Part shown: piece by piece, positions 9,459-18,117 of the stretch
How the letters are laid out: every line of letters begins with the position of its first letter
How positions within the stretch are numbered: position 1 is the first letter of the stretch
NCBI GenBank assembly: GCA_938075415.1
Contig: CALJHC010000042.1
Coordinates: 1-64,000 of the forward strand
Length of the DNA: 64,000 nucleotides
Reading direction: 5' to 3'
Source: an uncultured Rubripirellula sp.
GTDB lineage: Bacteria; Planctomycetota; Planctomycetia; Pirellulales; Pirellulaceae
Program-made: the position numbers and the translations under genes
The notes under the pieces: model-generated
What the model saw: the letters and a program-made list of their open reading frames with translations, nothing else
Database searches by the model: none
What the model was told of the DNA's origin: nothing

Positions 9459-10928
9459 TCAAGCCTCACTGGGGTCTTTGCCGTTGATCCATGGACCGGC
9501 GAGCGACATGTGCCTTGGTTCTTCCAGCACGCTACCAGCATCGCCAGCGTTCCATCCGGCAATATGATTGGGCTTGCCTCGATTTGCCGACCGCTGCTCC
9601 CAACGAGTTGCCCATGTTGCGTCAGCTTCTTTAACGGTGTGCGATTCGTCATCAAAGAAGTACGCTTTGCCGGTCCGGTAGCTTTGCGCACCAAGGATCA
9701 CGGTCGTGATTGCCGCTGCACCTAATAGCGGATCGTTATTGCACATGGCCCGGTCACCCGCGACCATTGCGTCAATCCAGTTTTTGAAATGCTCGTAAGT
9801 CGAATCGACTTTTTGCGTCGCGATTCGCTCTTCTTTTAACTTGCTGTTACGAGTGACTTGTGGACGTTCGGGAATATAGTCAAATCCATCAAAACTCTCG
9901 CCCGTGCCGAAAACGAACGAGCCATGGTGGCCGCGAATCGTTTGGTTGATTGGGGTGTTAGCGCAAGCCATCGTTGCGGTCACAAGTCCCTGAACGCCTT
10001 CGTTGAAATCAGCTACAACCGTCGCGACATCAGGAACGGTACGTCCGTCGTATTCCAGAAAGATCCCGCCGGCACCTACGACTCGTCCAGGAAATCGCAG
10101 TCCAGTCGCTTTAAACATGGACGTGGTGCGGTGCACAAATAGGTCCGTGAACATGCCGGATCCGTATTCCCAAAATCGTCTCCATTGACCGTATTTTTCA
10201 CGATCGAAGGTCTCAAACGCAGCCAGCCCTTCGTCGACACCAAGCCACCGCCGCCAATCAATGTTGGCCGGTGTCATTTCCTTCGTGAGTTTCTGGCCGC
10301 GCCATTGTCCTTGAGCCGAGTTACGGAAAAATTCGGTTTGATATTGCAGTATCTTTCCAAGTTTGCCTGCATTTAGCATCTCGTTGACTTGCTTCCACAA
10401 TGGCAGGCTGGTGGATTGCACGCCGACTTGCATCACTTGTCCCGATTTTTGCCAAGTCTTCAAGACGTCGATCGCTTCTTCAACCGTTTTGGTCATCGGT
10501 TTCTCGCAGTAGACGTGCAAGCCGCTATCAAGTGAGTCGATCGCTTGCTTGGCGTGCCAGTGATCTGGCGTGCCAATGCAGACGGCGTCGAGATTCTCTT
10601 TTTCGATCATCTCTGCATAGTCAATGTATTGCTGCGGCGCATTACCCGTTTTCTCTTCTATGTACTTCGCGGCGCGATCACGATGAACACTGTAGACGTC
10701 ACACACGGCGACAAGTTCGATCGGTTGACCTTCGCCTTGCATCTTACAAAGCGTGCCGACATGGGCACGGAATCCACGTCCGCCTGGACCAATGAAGCCG
10801 ATGCGGATTTTGGAATTGGCGTCGACGGGAGTTTTTGCTGAGGCAACGGACGTGACCGCTGTCGTGGCGGCGATTGCCGTTGCTGAGTGCTTGATAAAGT
10901 CACGTCGATTGTTGGTTGGATCAGACAT
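9459..10928 (-). CDS. TAT-exported Gfo/Idh/MocA-family oxidoreductase
   Basis: A 489-residue protein starting MSDPTNNRRDFIKHSATAIA: twin-arginine RRDFIK at residues 8-13, a hydrophobic stretch, then an Ala-rich cleavage region. The mature part opens with a Rossmann nucleotide loop, GFIGPGGRGFRAH, and contains the family EKP motif (YCEKPMTKT). It ends in a C-terminal Gfo/Idh fold with planctomycete features such as PNHIAGWNAGDAG. TAT export fits a protein folded with NAD(P) before transport. The family acts on sugars and related polyols; the substrate here is unknown. It lies between sulfatase and SGNH hydrolase genes on the same strand, which supports a role in the same glycan pathway. Confidence 0.92.
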   Translation of the reverse strand: MSDPTNNRRDFIKHSATAIAATTAVTSVASAKTPVDANSKIRIGFIGPGGRGFRAHVGTLCKMQGEGQPIELVAVCDVYSVHRDRAAKYIEEKTGNAPQQYIDYAEMIEKENLDAVCIGTPDHWHAKQAIDSLDSGLHVYCEKPMTKTVEEAIDVLKTWQKSGQVMQVGVQSTSLPLWKQVNEMLNAGKLGKILQYQTEFFRNSAQGQWRGQKLTKEMTPANIDWRRWLGVDEGLAAFETFDREKYGQWRRFWEYGSGMFTDLFVHRTTSMFKATGLRFPGRVVGAGGIFLEYDGRTVPDVATVVADFNEGVQGLVTATMACANTPINQTIRGHHGSFVFGTGESFDGFDYIPERPQVTRNSKLKEERIATQKVDSTYEHFKNWIDAMVAGDRAMCNNDPLLGAAAITTVILGAQSYRTGKAYFFDDESHTVKEADATWATRWEQRSANRGKPNHIAGWNAGDAGSVLEEPRHMSLAGPWINGKDPSEA

Positions 10929-10989
10929 TTGTGTAATCTCTTCAGGGTTGGTTGTGGAACCGGGGCCGTTCTGTTTGGGACGGAATAAT

Positions 10990-11760
10990 TCAGCGAGACG
11001 CCCCTGGACTTGAAGCGTTTCCAGACGGGACGGTAGCAGCGTGACGAGAAGAGGGTACGCGCAACGCCTCTAGGACGAGCTTGGAAAGCAGGCGGTTGCC
11101 GGCATCATTCATGTGAACGGAGTCTTTCGTCAGAATGCCCTGGGCGGCATTTTTTGAATTGTGTTGTTTCAAATAGGCTTGGAAAGCGGTTCGTAAGTCA
11201 AGTAACTGCGAACCGGTCTTTTTCGCAACCTTGCGGCTGATCGTTGAATACTGGTCCAGCATTTCATCCTGGGGGTTGCTGCCATCTGTCTTTTCCCCAA
11301 TGACCGTTGGCGTGCACAGAATGACCCTCGCCCCAACACCATTGATCTTCGTAATCATGTCTGTAAGCCCGCCTTCAAAATCCTCCGGCGTCGTCCCCTT
11401 CTTACCTCTCTGAACAACCTTGGGATGGGTCCAGTGCCAGACATCGTTGATGCCGATGTAGATGACCACGATGGTTGGGCTTTTCTGCAATACATCTGCA
11501 TCCAGCCGCCGTTGACAGTCGGGGACTTTGTGCCCGCCTTTACCGGCTCCAATGACCGCAACATTAAGATTGGGGTAGGCCTTGGCGATGGCCTGAGAGG
11601 TGAGGGTAATATAGCCGGAGGGCCTGACGCCTGCGGCGGTGATCGAGTCCCCGAGGAAAACGATTCGATCGTTGTTCTCAAGGGATTCATTGGCGTGTGA
11701 GGTGGTGCCGCCGCAAAGTACGCATACAACAACGAGTATGATTTTCAGATGGTTGATCAT
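10990..11760 (-). CDS. Secreted SGNH/GDSL-family hydrolase
   Basis: A 256-residue protein beginning at ATG 11760, MINHLKIILVVVCVLCGGTT, a signal peptide. The frame is open further upstream to 11823, but those codons are read from the intergenic inverted repeat, so the later start is preferred. SGNH blocks are present: I, FLGDSITAAG with Ser39; III, GINDVWH with Asn105; V, DSVHMND with Asp213 and His216. Such enzymes are esterases, often carbohydrate acetyl-esterases or lipases. In a sulfatase cluster, removal of acyl groups from a polysaccharide is the likeliest role, but this is inference. The last about 25 residues are low-complexity and Ser/Pro/Ala-rich. Confidence 0.9.
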   Translation of the reverse strand: MINHLKIILVVVCVLCGGTTSHANESLENNDRIVFLGDSITAAGVRPSGYITLTSQAIAKAYPNLNVAVIGAGKGGHKVPDCQRRLDADVLQKSPTIVVIYIGINDVWHWTHPKVVQRGKKGTTPEDFEGGLTDMITKINGVGARVILCTPTVIGEKTDGSNPQDEMLDQYSTISRKVAKKTGSQLLDLRTAFQAYLKQHNSKNAAQGILTKDSVHMNDAGNRLLSKLVLEALRVPSSRHAATVPSGNASSPGASR

Positions 11761-11785
11761 TGTGGCTCTCAGTTTCAAAATTGTT

Positions 11786-11843
11786 GTAGCTACTTCCGCC
11801 AGAAGGTGGGCCGACAAACCCACGCTCTGGCGAGCGTAGCTAC
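11786..11843. repeat. Inverted GTAGCTAC repeat pair (intergenic, copy 2)
   Basis: The arms are 11786-11810 (begins GTAGCTACTTCCGCCAGAA) and 11819-11843 (ends CTGGCGAGCGTAGCTAC), each 25 bases and nearly reverse-complementary, separated by only 8 bases. This would form a strong hairpin between the sulfatase and SGNH hydrolase genes. It could act as a transcription or mRNA-processing boundary. It belongs to the same repeat family as those at 9358 and 15641. Confidence 0.85.
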
Positions 11844-11867
11844 ATGGGTACGTGTTTGTCTAAATGC

Positions 11868-13217
11868 TCAAGGCTTGGTTGCGGTCGACTTGAGTTCGCG
11901 ATTCGCTAGGTACTGTCTGTATTCCGTTAGCAAAGACGCTGCCTTTTCTGGTTGTGTTTGGATCAAGTTTGACTTCTCGGATAGATCCTGACTCAGGTCG
12001 TACAGGGCAACCGACCTTACTTGTTCAGGCCGCGCCCTGTAGCTATTGACGATTAGTTTCCAGTTCCCGCTGCGATAGCTGCCAACGACAGGCATCGGTC
12101 GACGATTGTGTGCCGTGTTTGGCACCGTCAATGCGGCAAGGAAACTGTAACTGTCCTTCGCGCTGCCGGGATACGATGACAAATCAACCTCCAACAATTC
12201 GGCGAAGGTTGCGAAGAAGTCGGTGTGGTTGATCAAAGCCGAGGACGTGGTCGATGCCGCGACACGTTCAGGCCAACGCACGATCATTGGAACGCGGTGA
12301 CCCCCTTCCAGTGGCATCGCTTTGAAACCCGACAGCAGTCCGTTTCCGTCGTGCCCTGGGCAGGTGGCTAAATTGCGTTTTGAGGCACCATTGTCACTCG
12401 CGAATATCAGCAGCGTGTTCATTTCAAGTCCGCCTTCTCTGATCGCGGCCATGACCTCGCCCAGCCAGTGATCGAGTTGCACGACATAGTCGCCGTAGGC
12501 ACCGGCATTGCTTTTGCCTTGAAACGCAGGTTCGGGCACCTGTGGCTTGTGGGGCTCGAGCAATGCGTAATAAAGAAAGAATGGTTGGCTCCGATCGGAC
12601 GCCGCATGCTCTTTGATGATCCTGACCGCGTCCTTGCAAAGGATTCGGTTCTGCTCGTTTTCGTCGATCGCCTCGGTGGTCTTCGTGCGGCCAATGATTG
12701 GGTGCGAACTCGGCCCCGATTTGTCATTGCCGTGGAAGTAATCGAACCCACGATCCAGCGGCCCACCGGTGAGTTTTCTCGTCAGGTTGTTGCTTCGCTG
12801 ACCTTTCGGGATGTTGAACCCAAGGTGCCACTTTCCGACCATGTTCGTAGTGTAGCCCTGATCTTTCAGCATCTGGGCGAGCGTGGTTTCGCTCTTGCCG
12901 ATTGCGGGGCCAGTGCTCGCGGTCCGGTTCAACACACCGGTTCGCACGGGACTGATACCGGTCAGCAATCCATATCGTGACGCTGTGCAAGTCGCGCCGG
13001 GAGAATGAGCGTCGGTAAAACGCATTCCTTCTCTTGCTAGGCGGTCGATGTTCGGCGTTTGGATTTTCGATTCCGAGTTGTACGCCGTGCAGTCGCCGTA
13101 CCCCATGTCATCGGCGTAGACAATGACGATGTTTGGCCGGTCGGCAAACGCTTCACTGATCAGGAGAGCAACGATAAGTGGGGTCGCAATTCGCTGAATC
13201 GGTTTTAGGCCAATCAT
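11868..13217 (-). CDS. Secreted arylsulfatase-type sulfatase
   Basis: A 449-residue sulfatase. The start chosen is ATG 13217 (MIGLKPIQRIATPLIVALLI, signal peptide); a TTG two codons upstream is less likely. The metal site is VYADDMGYGDC and the formylglycine motif is C-T-A-S-R with Cys at residue 77. The variant C-T-A-S-R still fits the C-x-A/P-x-R consensus. The distal site is FASDNGASKRN, where the usual DNGG reads DNGA. Size is normal for an arylsulfatase, with no extra C-terminal domain. The ATG overlaps the TGA of the upstream gene remnant in an ATGA, so the gene was once translationally coupled to a now-truncated partner. Confidence 0.92.
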   Translation of the reverse strand: MIGLKPIQRIATPLIVALLISEAFADRPNIVIVYADDMGYGDCTAYNSESKIQTPNIDRLAREGMRFTDAHSPGATCTASRYGLLTGISPVRTGVLNRTASTGPAIGKSETTLAQMLKDQGYTTNMVGKWHLGFNIPKGQRSNNLTRKLTGGPLDRGFDYFHGNDKSGPSSHPIIGRTKTTEAIDENEQNRILCKDAVRIIKEHAASDRSQPFFLYYALLEPHKPQVPEPAFQGKSNAGAYGDYVVQLDHWLGEVMAAIREGGLEMNTLLIFASDNGASKRNLATCPGHDGNGLLSGFKAMPLEGGHRVPMIVRWPERVAASTTSSALINHTDFFATFAELLEVDLSSYPGSAKDSYSFLAALTVPNTAHNRRPMPVVGSYRSGNWKLIVNSYRARPEQVRSVALYDLSQDLSEKSNLIQTQPEKAASLLTEYRQYLANRELKSTATKP

Positions 13218-13405
13218 TTCCAATCGATCCTTCCAACGCGTTTCTCAACATCGACAAATACCGAAGCACGCGCAAAATCACGCCGAAAGGTCCAACCGTC
13301 TCGAATAACAGATCCCTTCGGCAGACCAAGTGGCTTGTCGAACTCGGGGTGCCAGTCGAGAGCACCGTACTCGGGAAGCCAGACGAGTCTTATAGAAGCA
13401 ATCAT
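13214..13405 (-). pseudogene. 3' remnant of a gene resembling a glycoside-hydrolase C-terminus
   Basis: The frame reads WLPEYGALDWHPEFDKPLG, then RDGWTFRRDFARASVFVDVE, and ends GRIDWK with TGA at 13214. The block DW-PEF-KPLG followed by RDGW-F-R-F-HA-V-V resembles the C-terminal strand region of planctomycete putative glycoside hydrolases that I know by pattern only. The segment upstream of about 13405 does not continue this homology and runs into the DUF1080 gene. This looks like the last 60 codons of a gene whose body was deleted. The preserved ATGA overlap with the downstream sulfatase supports this view. Confidence 0.5.
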
Positions 13406-13457
13406 AAATTTGACGCAATTTGGAATCACAAGCTGTTGGCGATCGGGCAATAACGAC

Positions 13458-14441
13458 TTACTTGACAACAGGCCTTAGCAGCATGTTGCGGAAGTCGATG
13501 TCGGAGTGATTGCCTTGCAGGTAGATAGGCCCTGGACGATCGGGGTCGGACCATAGTGCGCCGCCTGTGCAGCCAAGTACCGGCTGATTGTCGATGATTT
13601 TCCTGCCGTTCAAGACGACCGTGACATGACGGTCGACCAAAGTAATGTCCATCGTCTGCCACTGGCCGATCGGTTTTTCTGCGGCGACCGCCGGCGTGAT
13701 TCGACTGTAGATCGCGCCCATGTTGTGCGGACTGGGTGGTCTGCCGTAGCTTTCAAAGACTTGGACTTCATAAATACCGCGAAGGTAGATTCCGCTGTTG
13801 CTGTTCTTCAGCGTGCGGGTTTCGAGCGTCAGGTTGAAGTCCTCGAACTCCTGTTCGGTGCGGATATTCGTGTGCGCTTTACGCTTACCACTTTCATGAT
13901 TCGTTCGATTGCTCAGCACACCATCTTTCACGCTCCACCCTAACGCGGCGTTTGGATTCAGTGCTTTCCAGCCCGTCAGATCTTTGGCGTTGAGAAGTGC
14001 AATCGGCTCGCCGAACTTCACTTTCGATAGATCAGGCTGCGGCGGCAGGGTCGTAAGTTTGCCCGCGAACTCGGTTCGTCCGAATTCCTTGCCGTCGCGT
14101 TTCGATTTCACCGTAACCAGTTTCAGACGATCACCAGAGCGAGTCGCCGTAATCGTCTCGGTGATCTGCTTGCCCTTGTCCACTCCGCCGTGCTGAACCT
14201 GCGCGCGAGTGATCACCAGTCGATCGCCGTCGAGTCTCACAGACGACACTGGCTTCACACTGCCGCCACCCCAGAGAAGGCTGGCCTTTAATTGTCCATC
14301 TGCTTCTTCGACGCCCAGCCAGCCGGGACCGCCGCCTGGAATGGTCAGGGCCCAATGGCCCAAATATGGATTCTCGCCATAAACGGAATGTCCAAAGAAT
14401 GTGAACAGCAGAATGACAAATAGATGAGCGTTTTTCTTCAT
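13458..14441 (-). CDS. DUF1080 (3-keto-disaccharide hydrolase-like) secreted protein
   Basis: A 327-residue protein from ATG 14441, MKKNAHLFVILLFTFFGHSV, a signal peptide. The frame is open to 14579 but those 46 codons are antisense to the FecR-like gene end. Residues about 25-115 form a small beta domain, with GHWALTIPGGGPGWLGVEEA. From about residue 130 the LamG-like DUF1080 fold appears, including LTGWKALNPNAALGWSVKDG, SGIYLRGIYEVQVFESYG and WQTMDITLVDRHVTVVLNG. Members of this family have been linked to sugar binding or 3-keto-glycoside hydrolysis. It sits directly downstream of the FecR/sigma pair, separated by 11 nt, so it is probably the first structural gene of that operon. Confidence 0.88.
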   Translation of the reverse strand: MKKNAHLFVILLFTFFGHSVYGENPYLGHWALTIPGGGPGWLGVEEADGQLKASLLWGGGSVKPVSSVRLDGDRLVITRAQVQHGGVDKGKQITETITATRSGDRLKLVTVKSKRDGKEFGRTEFAGKLTTLPPQPDLSKVKFGEPIALLNAKDLTGWKALNPNAALGWSVKDGVLSNRTNHESGKRKAHTNIRTEQEFEDFNLTLETRTLKNSNSGIYLRGIYEVQVFESYGRPPSPHNMGAIYSRITPAVAAEKPIGQWQTMDITLVDRHVTVVLNGRKIIDNQPVLGCTGGALWSDPDRPGPIYLQGNHSDIDFRNMLLRPVVK

Positions 14442-14452
14442 CTTCCACAAAC

Positions 14453-15901
14453 CTAACGTTGAAGTTTCGTTGTCGGCGAACCGTACACGTCGATTTCGCC
14501 AAACAATGTGCGGCCGTTTACTTCCCAAAGCAGGTAACGGTATCGCCCGATTTCTCCGCGAGCGGCGGTGATCGAGCATGCCTGTTGAGCAGGGCGATCA
14601 AGCGGCGTGGTCACCTCGAAAAAGCGGTCGCTATTGACGCGAGCGATGCGCTCCCATCCGCTTTCTGACGGCGGTAGTGTGAGGTCCGGCAACGGATTGC
14701 CCGAATGACCATAGAGCGTGAACTGTTGCCGAGCCCGATGACGATGTGACTCGTTCGTATCGTGTTGATGCCATGAATACGAGTTGACTTGGGTGATCGA
14801 AACCTCTTGGCTGAGATCAATCAGCAAGCTTCCTCTTGTGCTGTCTTCGAAGAACGCCGATTCGCTCGGAGCGTCCTGATGCGATTGTCCTTTCCCGTCA
14901 GTCAGCACTGTTACAGGACCACTCTTTCCGGCTTGCGACTTGAGTTCCCCTTGCGCCAGGCGAATGGTCGCATCGCCGCGAGTCTGATCTGCATAGTCGT
15001 CGGCGCTGGGTGAACCGATCGAGGGAAAACGAAACGCCGGCGTCCCGTCGCCTTCTTCGATGCGAGTCATGATCTGCCGCTCGCCAGGTTCGACATAAAG
15101 CGTTTCACCGGCACGCAATCGAGGCCCACGTTGCGTGCCTTCCAGCACGACATCCACTTCACCTTCGGTCACGTTCAAACGACTCAATCCGTCGGGTGAA
15201 ACGCGTGCCGTGAAGGCTGTGCTGATATCGACGAACTCCGACGTCGGTGTGACGACCGTGAAGCCCTTCGACTCGGGCGTCTCTGCGAGTAGATTTACTT
15301 CGCCAAATGTCAGAAACACACGGTTGCTGGCGAGCGGCTCAACAACTGCTGGACCAACGATGCTCAGCTGCGCCCCCGTGTTGAACAGCACCTCGACCTT
15401 ACCCGACGACAACTCGATTCGCTGTCCGACCCGCACAGCATCACCGGCGGACAATTTCACGGCTGGATCCATCCAGCGGCTGTCACCCAGGTCAGCAATG
15501 GTAGCTACAGAGGTCTCATTTGGATTTCCTGTTTCCACTGATCCCGTCTGGGAATCATGCCACATCCATAGACCGCCTCCCAGGATAACGACGGCCAGAA
15601 CAGCAACCAAAGCGGAAGAGGAACGAAAACCCCACCGGGCGTAGCTACCGTCGCCCGACAATGGTGCCGCTTGTACCTCCACGCTCTGGCGATCGTAATT
15701 CATTGAGTCTGCGGCTGCCCGACTGAACTCCGGGCTGCCCGATGCGAGTCTTCCATGCAATTCGGCTCGCCAAAGATACTCATCTTGCGCGTCTTGGTTC
15801 GTACGCAGCAACTCACGTAACTTCGCCGTGTCCTCCGCGGTGTTCGTGCCGTGAAAGACCGCTGCGACTGCGTTGTCGAATTCCGTTGATGGATACTTCA
15901 T
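14453..15901 (-). CDS. FecR-like membrane regulator (anti-sigma type), carries an internal repeat
   Basis: A 482-residue protein. Residues 1-65 are an N-terminal cytosolic part with YLWRAELHGRLA. The segment 66-90 is encoded by an inverted GTAGCTAC-type repeat. A transmembrane helix lies at about 96-114 (ALVAVLAVVILGGGLWMW). From about 150 there is a FecR-like domain with VGQRIELSSGKVEVLFNTGA and FGEVNLLAETPESKGFTVVT. The C-terminal 130 residues are a discoidin/F5-8-like beta fold. FecR proteins sense an external signal and control a partner ECF sigma factor. The ATG overlaps the sigma factor stop in an ATGA, so the two are coupled. It probably regulates the sulfatase/DUF1080 genes that follow. 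Confidence 0.88.
   Translation of the reverse strand: MKYPSTEFDNAVAAVFHGTNTAEDTAKLRELLRTNQDAQDEYLWRAELHGRLASGSPEFSRAAADSMNYDRQSVEVQAAPLSGDGSYARWGFRSSSALVAVLAVVILGGGLWMWHDSQTGSVETGNPNETSVATIADLGDSRWMDPAVKLSAGDAVRVGQRIELSSGKVEVLFNTGAQLSIVGPAVVEPLASNRVFLTFGEVNLLAETPESKGFTVVTPTSEFVDISTAFTARVSPDGLSRLNVTEGEVDVVLEGTQRGPRLRAGETLYVEPGERQIMTRIEEGDGTPAFRFPSIGSPSADDYADQTRGDATIRLAQGELKSQAGKSGPVTVLTDGKGQSHQDAPSESAFFEDSTRGSLLIDLSQEVSITQVNSYSWHQHDTNESHRHRARQQFTLYGHSGNPLPDLTLPPSESGWERIARVNSDRFFEVTTPLDRPAQQACSITAARGEIGRYRYLLWEVNGRTLFGEIDVYGSPTTKLQR
15641..15701. repeat. GTAGCTAC inverted repeat inside the FecR-like gene (copy 3)
   Basis: The left arm at 15641-15665 begins GTAGCTACCGTCGCC. The right arm at 15677-15701 contains CCACGCTCTGGCGA, the same core as the intergenic copies. 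It is in frame and encodes residues about 67-87 of the FecR-like protein, in the linker before the membrane helix. This shows that the repeat family can be tolerated in coding sequence. Confidence 0.7.
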
Positions 15902-16449
15902 CCTGCTGCCTCCTTGCGCAGTGAAAGTTCAATGCATTCTCGCAACTGTTGACGGATCCGCTGCAGGGCCTTGTAGACCGCTTCGACAGTTCGCTGAACC
16001 TGACCGGCGACCACGTCAATGTCCTGCTGACGAAAGTAATAGGCATCAACCAGCGATCGCTGATGCTCGGGCAGCTTCTGCATGCACTGATCGAGATGCA
16101 CGAGACGAGCATCAAACTCGGGTCGGAGCTGCTCGCGCCGAAGAGCCAGTTCTTCGACGAGCCCGCCTTCAAGTAACGCCTTCCAACGCTGTCGCCGATC
16201 GATCCACTGCCGAGTGACATTCAGGGCGAACCGACAGGCCCACGGGGCAAATGGCCGCCCCGCATCGTATTGGTCGAACTTCTCCCACAGCACAATCGCC
16301 GTCTGCTGCAAAATTTCCTGCGCGTCCGCGAGATTTGGCACCAGCGCGACGACATACCTCAGGATTTCCCGCTCGTTGGCGAGAAATACCCTCAGAAACT
16401 CCTGCTGGTTGGCAGGATTCGGTCGAGGTTGTTCGGTGTTTTCGTTCAT
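15898..16449 (-). CDS. ECF-type RNA polymerase sigma factor
   Basis: A 183-residue sigma-70 family protein. Region 2 is at about residues 25-95, including ILRYVVALVPNLADAQEILQ and PFAPWACRFALNVTRQWID. Region 4 is at about 125-175, with LVDAYYFRQQDIDVVAGQVQ and the recognition helix TVEAVYKALQRIRQQLRECI. There is no region 1 or 3, as in ECF sigma factors of planctomycetes. The stop overlaps the FecR-like ATG (ATGA), making a sigma/FecR regulatory pair. The likely targets are the downstream sulfatase-cluster genes. The mobile island begins about 140 bp upstream, so its own promoter region may have been altered by the integration. Confidence 0.92.
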   Translation of the reverse strand: MNENTEQPRPNPANQQEFLRVFLANEREILRYVVALVPNLADAQEILQQTAIVLWEKFDQYDAGRPFAPWACRFALNVTRQWIDRRQRWKALLEGGLVEELALRREQLRPEFDARLVHLDQCMQKLPEHQRSLVDAYYFRQQDIDVVAGQVQRTVEAVYKALQRIRQQLRECIELSLRKEAAG

Positions 16450-16587
16450 GTCTCATAGGTTACTTCCAACGAGACACGCGAATTGGACAGCGAAATTCCA
16501 AAAAACTTGGAGCTACAGGTTGATCACGCTATCGATCAACTTGCAGCCATCTGAGGGAATAAACCATGGCCCTCACGAAACCGGGGT

Positions 16588-18114
16588 TCAGGTAGCCGAC
16601 TCGCCGCATGAGCCTGAAACCGACATTCTGCGAGAGTCGTCACGAAAACCGTTGCTTCCGCTGTACTTAGCATCTTCTTCAAGGTCTGCTGGATCACTCT
16701 CTTTCAATGCTTTCTCAAGCATTTCCAGCAATTCACGACCTTTTCCCATTTTGCTCAACTGCTGGATGAGTTGATTTGGGTCGCTTTGGGCGTGATCTTT
16801 GGACACTATGTGGTACACCGCCTCGGAATTTTTGGTACACCGCGACTCTGAACCTCTTAAACGAGCAGTCTCACGGTCAGTGGAATTCACGCTGTTTGTG
16901 CGATAGTGTCGCTTACGAACTTCATCGGTATTACCGATCCACTCATCCAATTCACTAACTCGACAACCAGAACGATCCAGTTCATTGATTCGGTAATCTC
17001 TGATCGAGTGCCAACCGATGTGTTTACTGGGCAATCCCGCCCGGTTGATTGCTTTGGTCAACGCACTATTCGCGTTCGTCTCGTAGCGTCCTCGTCTTAT
17101 TACCTCGCCTTTATGATTTGTTTGTTCAAATTCAGGTTTCTCACGCAATCTAAGGATGTTATTTAAAACGTACTTCTCATCGGGATTTAGACTCTTTGCT
17201 TTTTCAAGATAAGGACGCAACTCATCCCACAACGGCGAGACTCTCACAGGCATCTTGTCGCGGTCATAATTATGCTGAGTGTCTTTAGATCGGAATGAAA
17301 TCGTAGGATCGCTTGGATCAAATGAGACATCTTCCCAGCGAAGAATTAGTACTTCCGCAATCCTACAACCTGTCCAACGAACAATTTGTAAAAGTAACTC
17401 AAATTCAAAAGTGTGATTTTGAGAAAGAAGATGGTCTAAGTTTCCATTGTCAAACCATTCCTGCTGAATAAGAGTTTTGTCTTTGCTCTTTGTTGTACCT
17501 TTCGCTTTTGGAGGTACAGGAATCGGATTCTCTACGATCCATCCTTTCTTTACGGCATAAGCAAACGCACTTCTTGTTCGCTTTCCATAGTTACGAATCG
17601 TTGAGTCTTGTTTGCTTTTGTTGCTGTCATCATCACGCTTACAATACTTTAAGAAATCTTCCCAATCGCCTTCAGTGATTGTTCTGATCTTTGCTTCAGA
17701 ACCTACATAATCTTCAAACACTTGTTGTGCCTGTCGATAATTCCTTACCGTTCTGTCTTTGTCTACTTTGTGTGAACGTTGACAATGAAGGTCAAATAAC
17801 TCTTTGACTGTCATATCACGATTTGTCTGCGTGAATAAACCATTTGACTTCAATCGTTCGTAGAAACTTGGATACGACTCTTTGATCTTTCCCAACTTCA
17901 AACGCATTTCAGAGTCTAGTTTCTCTCCACTTGCTTTGATCGCTTCCAATTCTGAAACAGTCTTCTTGAAACTACGATCACGTTCTTTGTGGCGTTTAGT
18001 AGTAGACGCACCAACGTTGATTGGTTTCTCTTTGCCATCAATGCGTACCAGTAGACGAGCATAGTCATAAGTTTTTCCCGCTCGTTTCTTGTTTTGATAT
18101 TTCAGTCTTGCCAT
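16588..18114 (-). CDS. Tyrosine recombinase (phage-type integrase)
   Basis: A 508-residue tyrosine recombinase. It has an Arg/Lys-rich N-terminus and a core-binding domain at about residues 100-195. The catalytic domain spans about 220-410: Arg251 in WTGCRIAEVLILRW, a likely Lys277 in FRSKDTQH, His369-x-x-Arg372 in GWHSIRDYR, and nucleophile Tyr404 in KRHYRTN with a preceding Trp392/His403. A tail of about 100 residues follows; it is hydrophilic and not part of the fold. The DNA here is visibly more AT-rich than on the sulfatase side. It lies next to a helix-turn-helix gene and marks the left side of a mobile island. Integration beside the sigma-factor promoter is inferred; no att repeat could be found by eye. 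Confidence 0.95.
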   Translation of the reverse strand: MARLKYQNKKRAGKTYDYARLLVRIDGKEKPINVGASTTKRHKERDRSFKKTVSELEAIKASGEKLDSEMRLKLGKIKESYPSFYERLKSNGLFTQTNRDMTVKELFDLHCQRSHKVDKDRTVRNYRQAQQVFEDYVGSEAKIRTITEGDWEDFLKYCKRDDDSNKSKQDSTIRNYGKRTRSAFAYAVKKGWIVENPIPVPPKAKGTTKSKDKTLIQQEWFDNGNLDHLLSQNHTFEFELLLQIVRWTGCRIAEVLILRWEDVSFDPSDPTISFRSKDTQHNYDRDKMPVRVSPLWDELRPYLEKAKSLNPDEKYVLNNILRLREKPEFEQTNHKGEVIRRGRYETNANSALTKAINRAGLPSKHIGWHSIRDYRINELDRSGCRVSELDEWIGNTDEVRKRHYRTNSVNSTDRETARLRGSESRCTKNSEAVYHIVSKDHAQSDPNQLIQQLSKMGKGRELLEMLEKALKESDPADLEEDAKYSGSNGFRDDSRRMSVSGSCGESAT

Positions 18115-18117
18115 TGT

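Noticed and set aside
15501..15508. Another GTAGCTAC in the FecR-like gene
   Set aside because: Only the eight-base core matches. It encodes V-A-T, which is expected at this place in FecR-like proteins, and there is no inverted partner.
16519..16540. Hairpin GTTGATC / GATCAAC between the sigma and integrase genes
   Set aside because: No T run follows, and the seven-base stem alone is common by chance. It was not accepted as an attachment site because no second copy was found.
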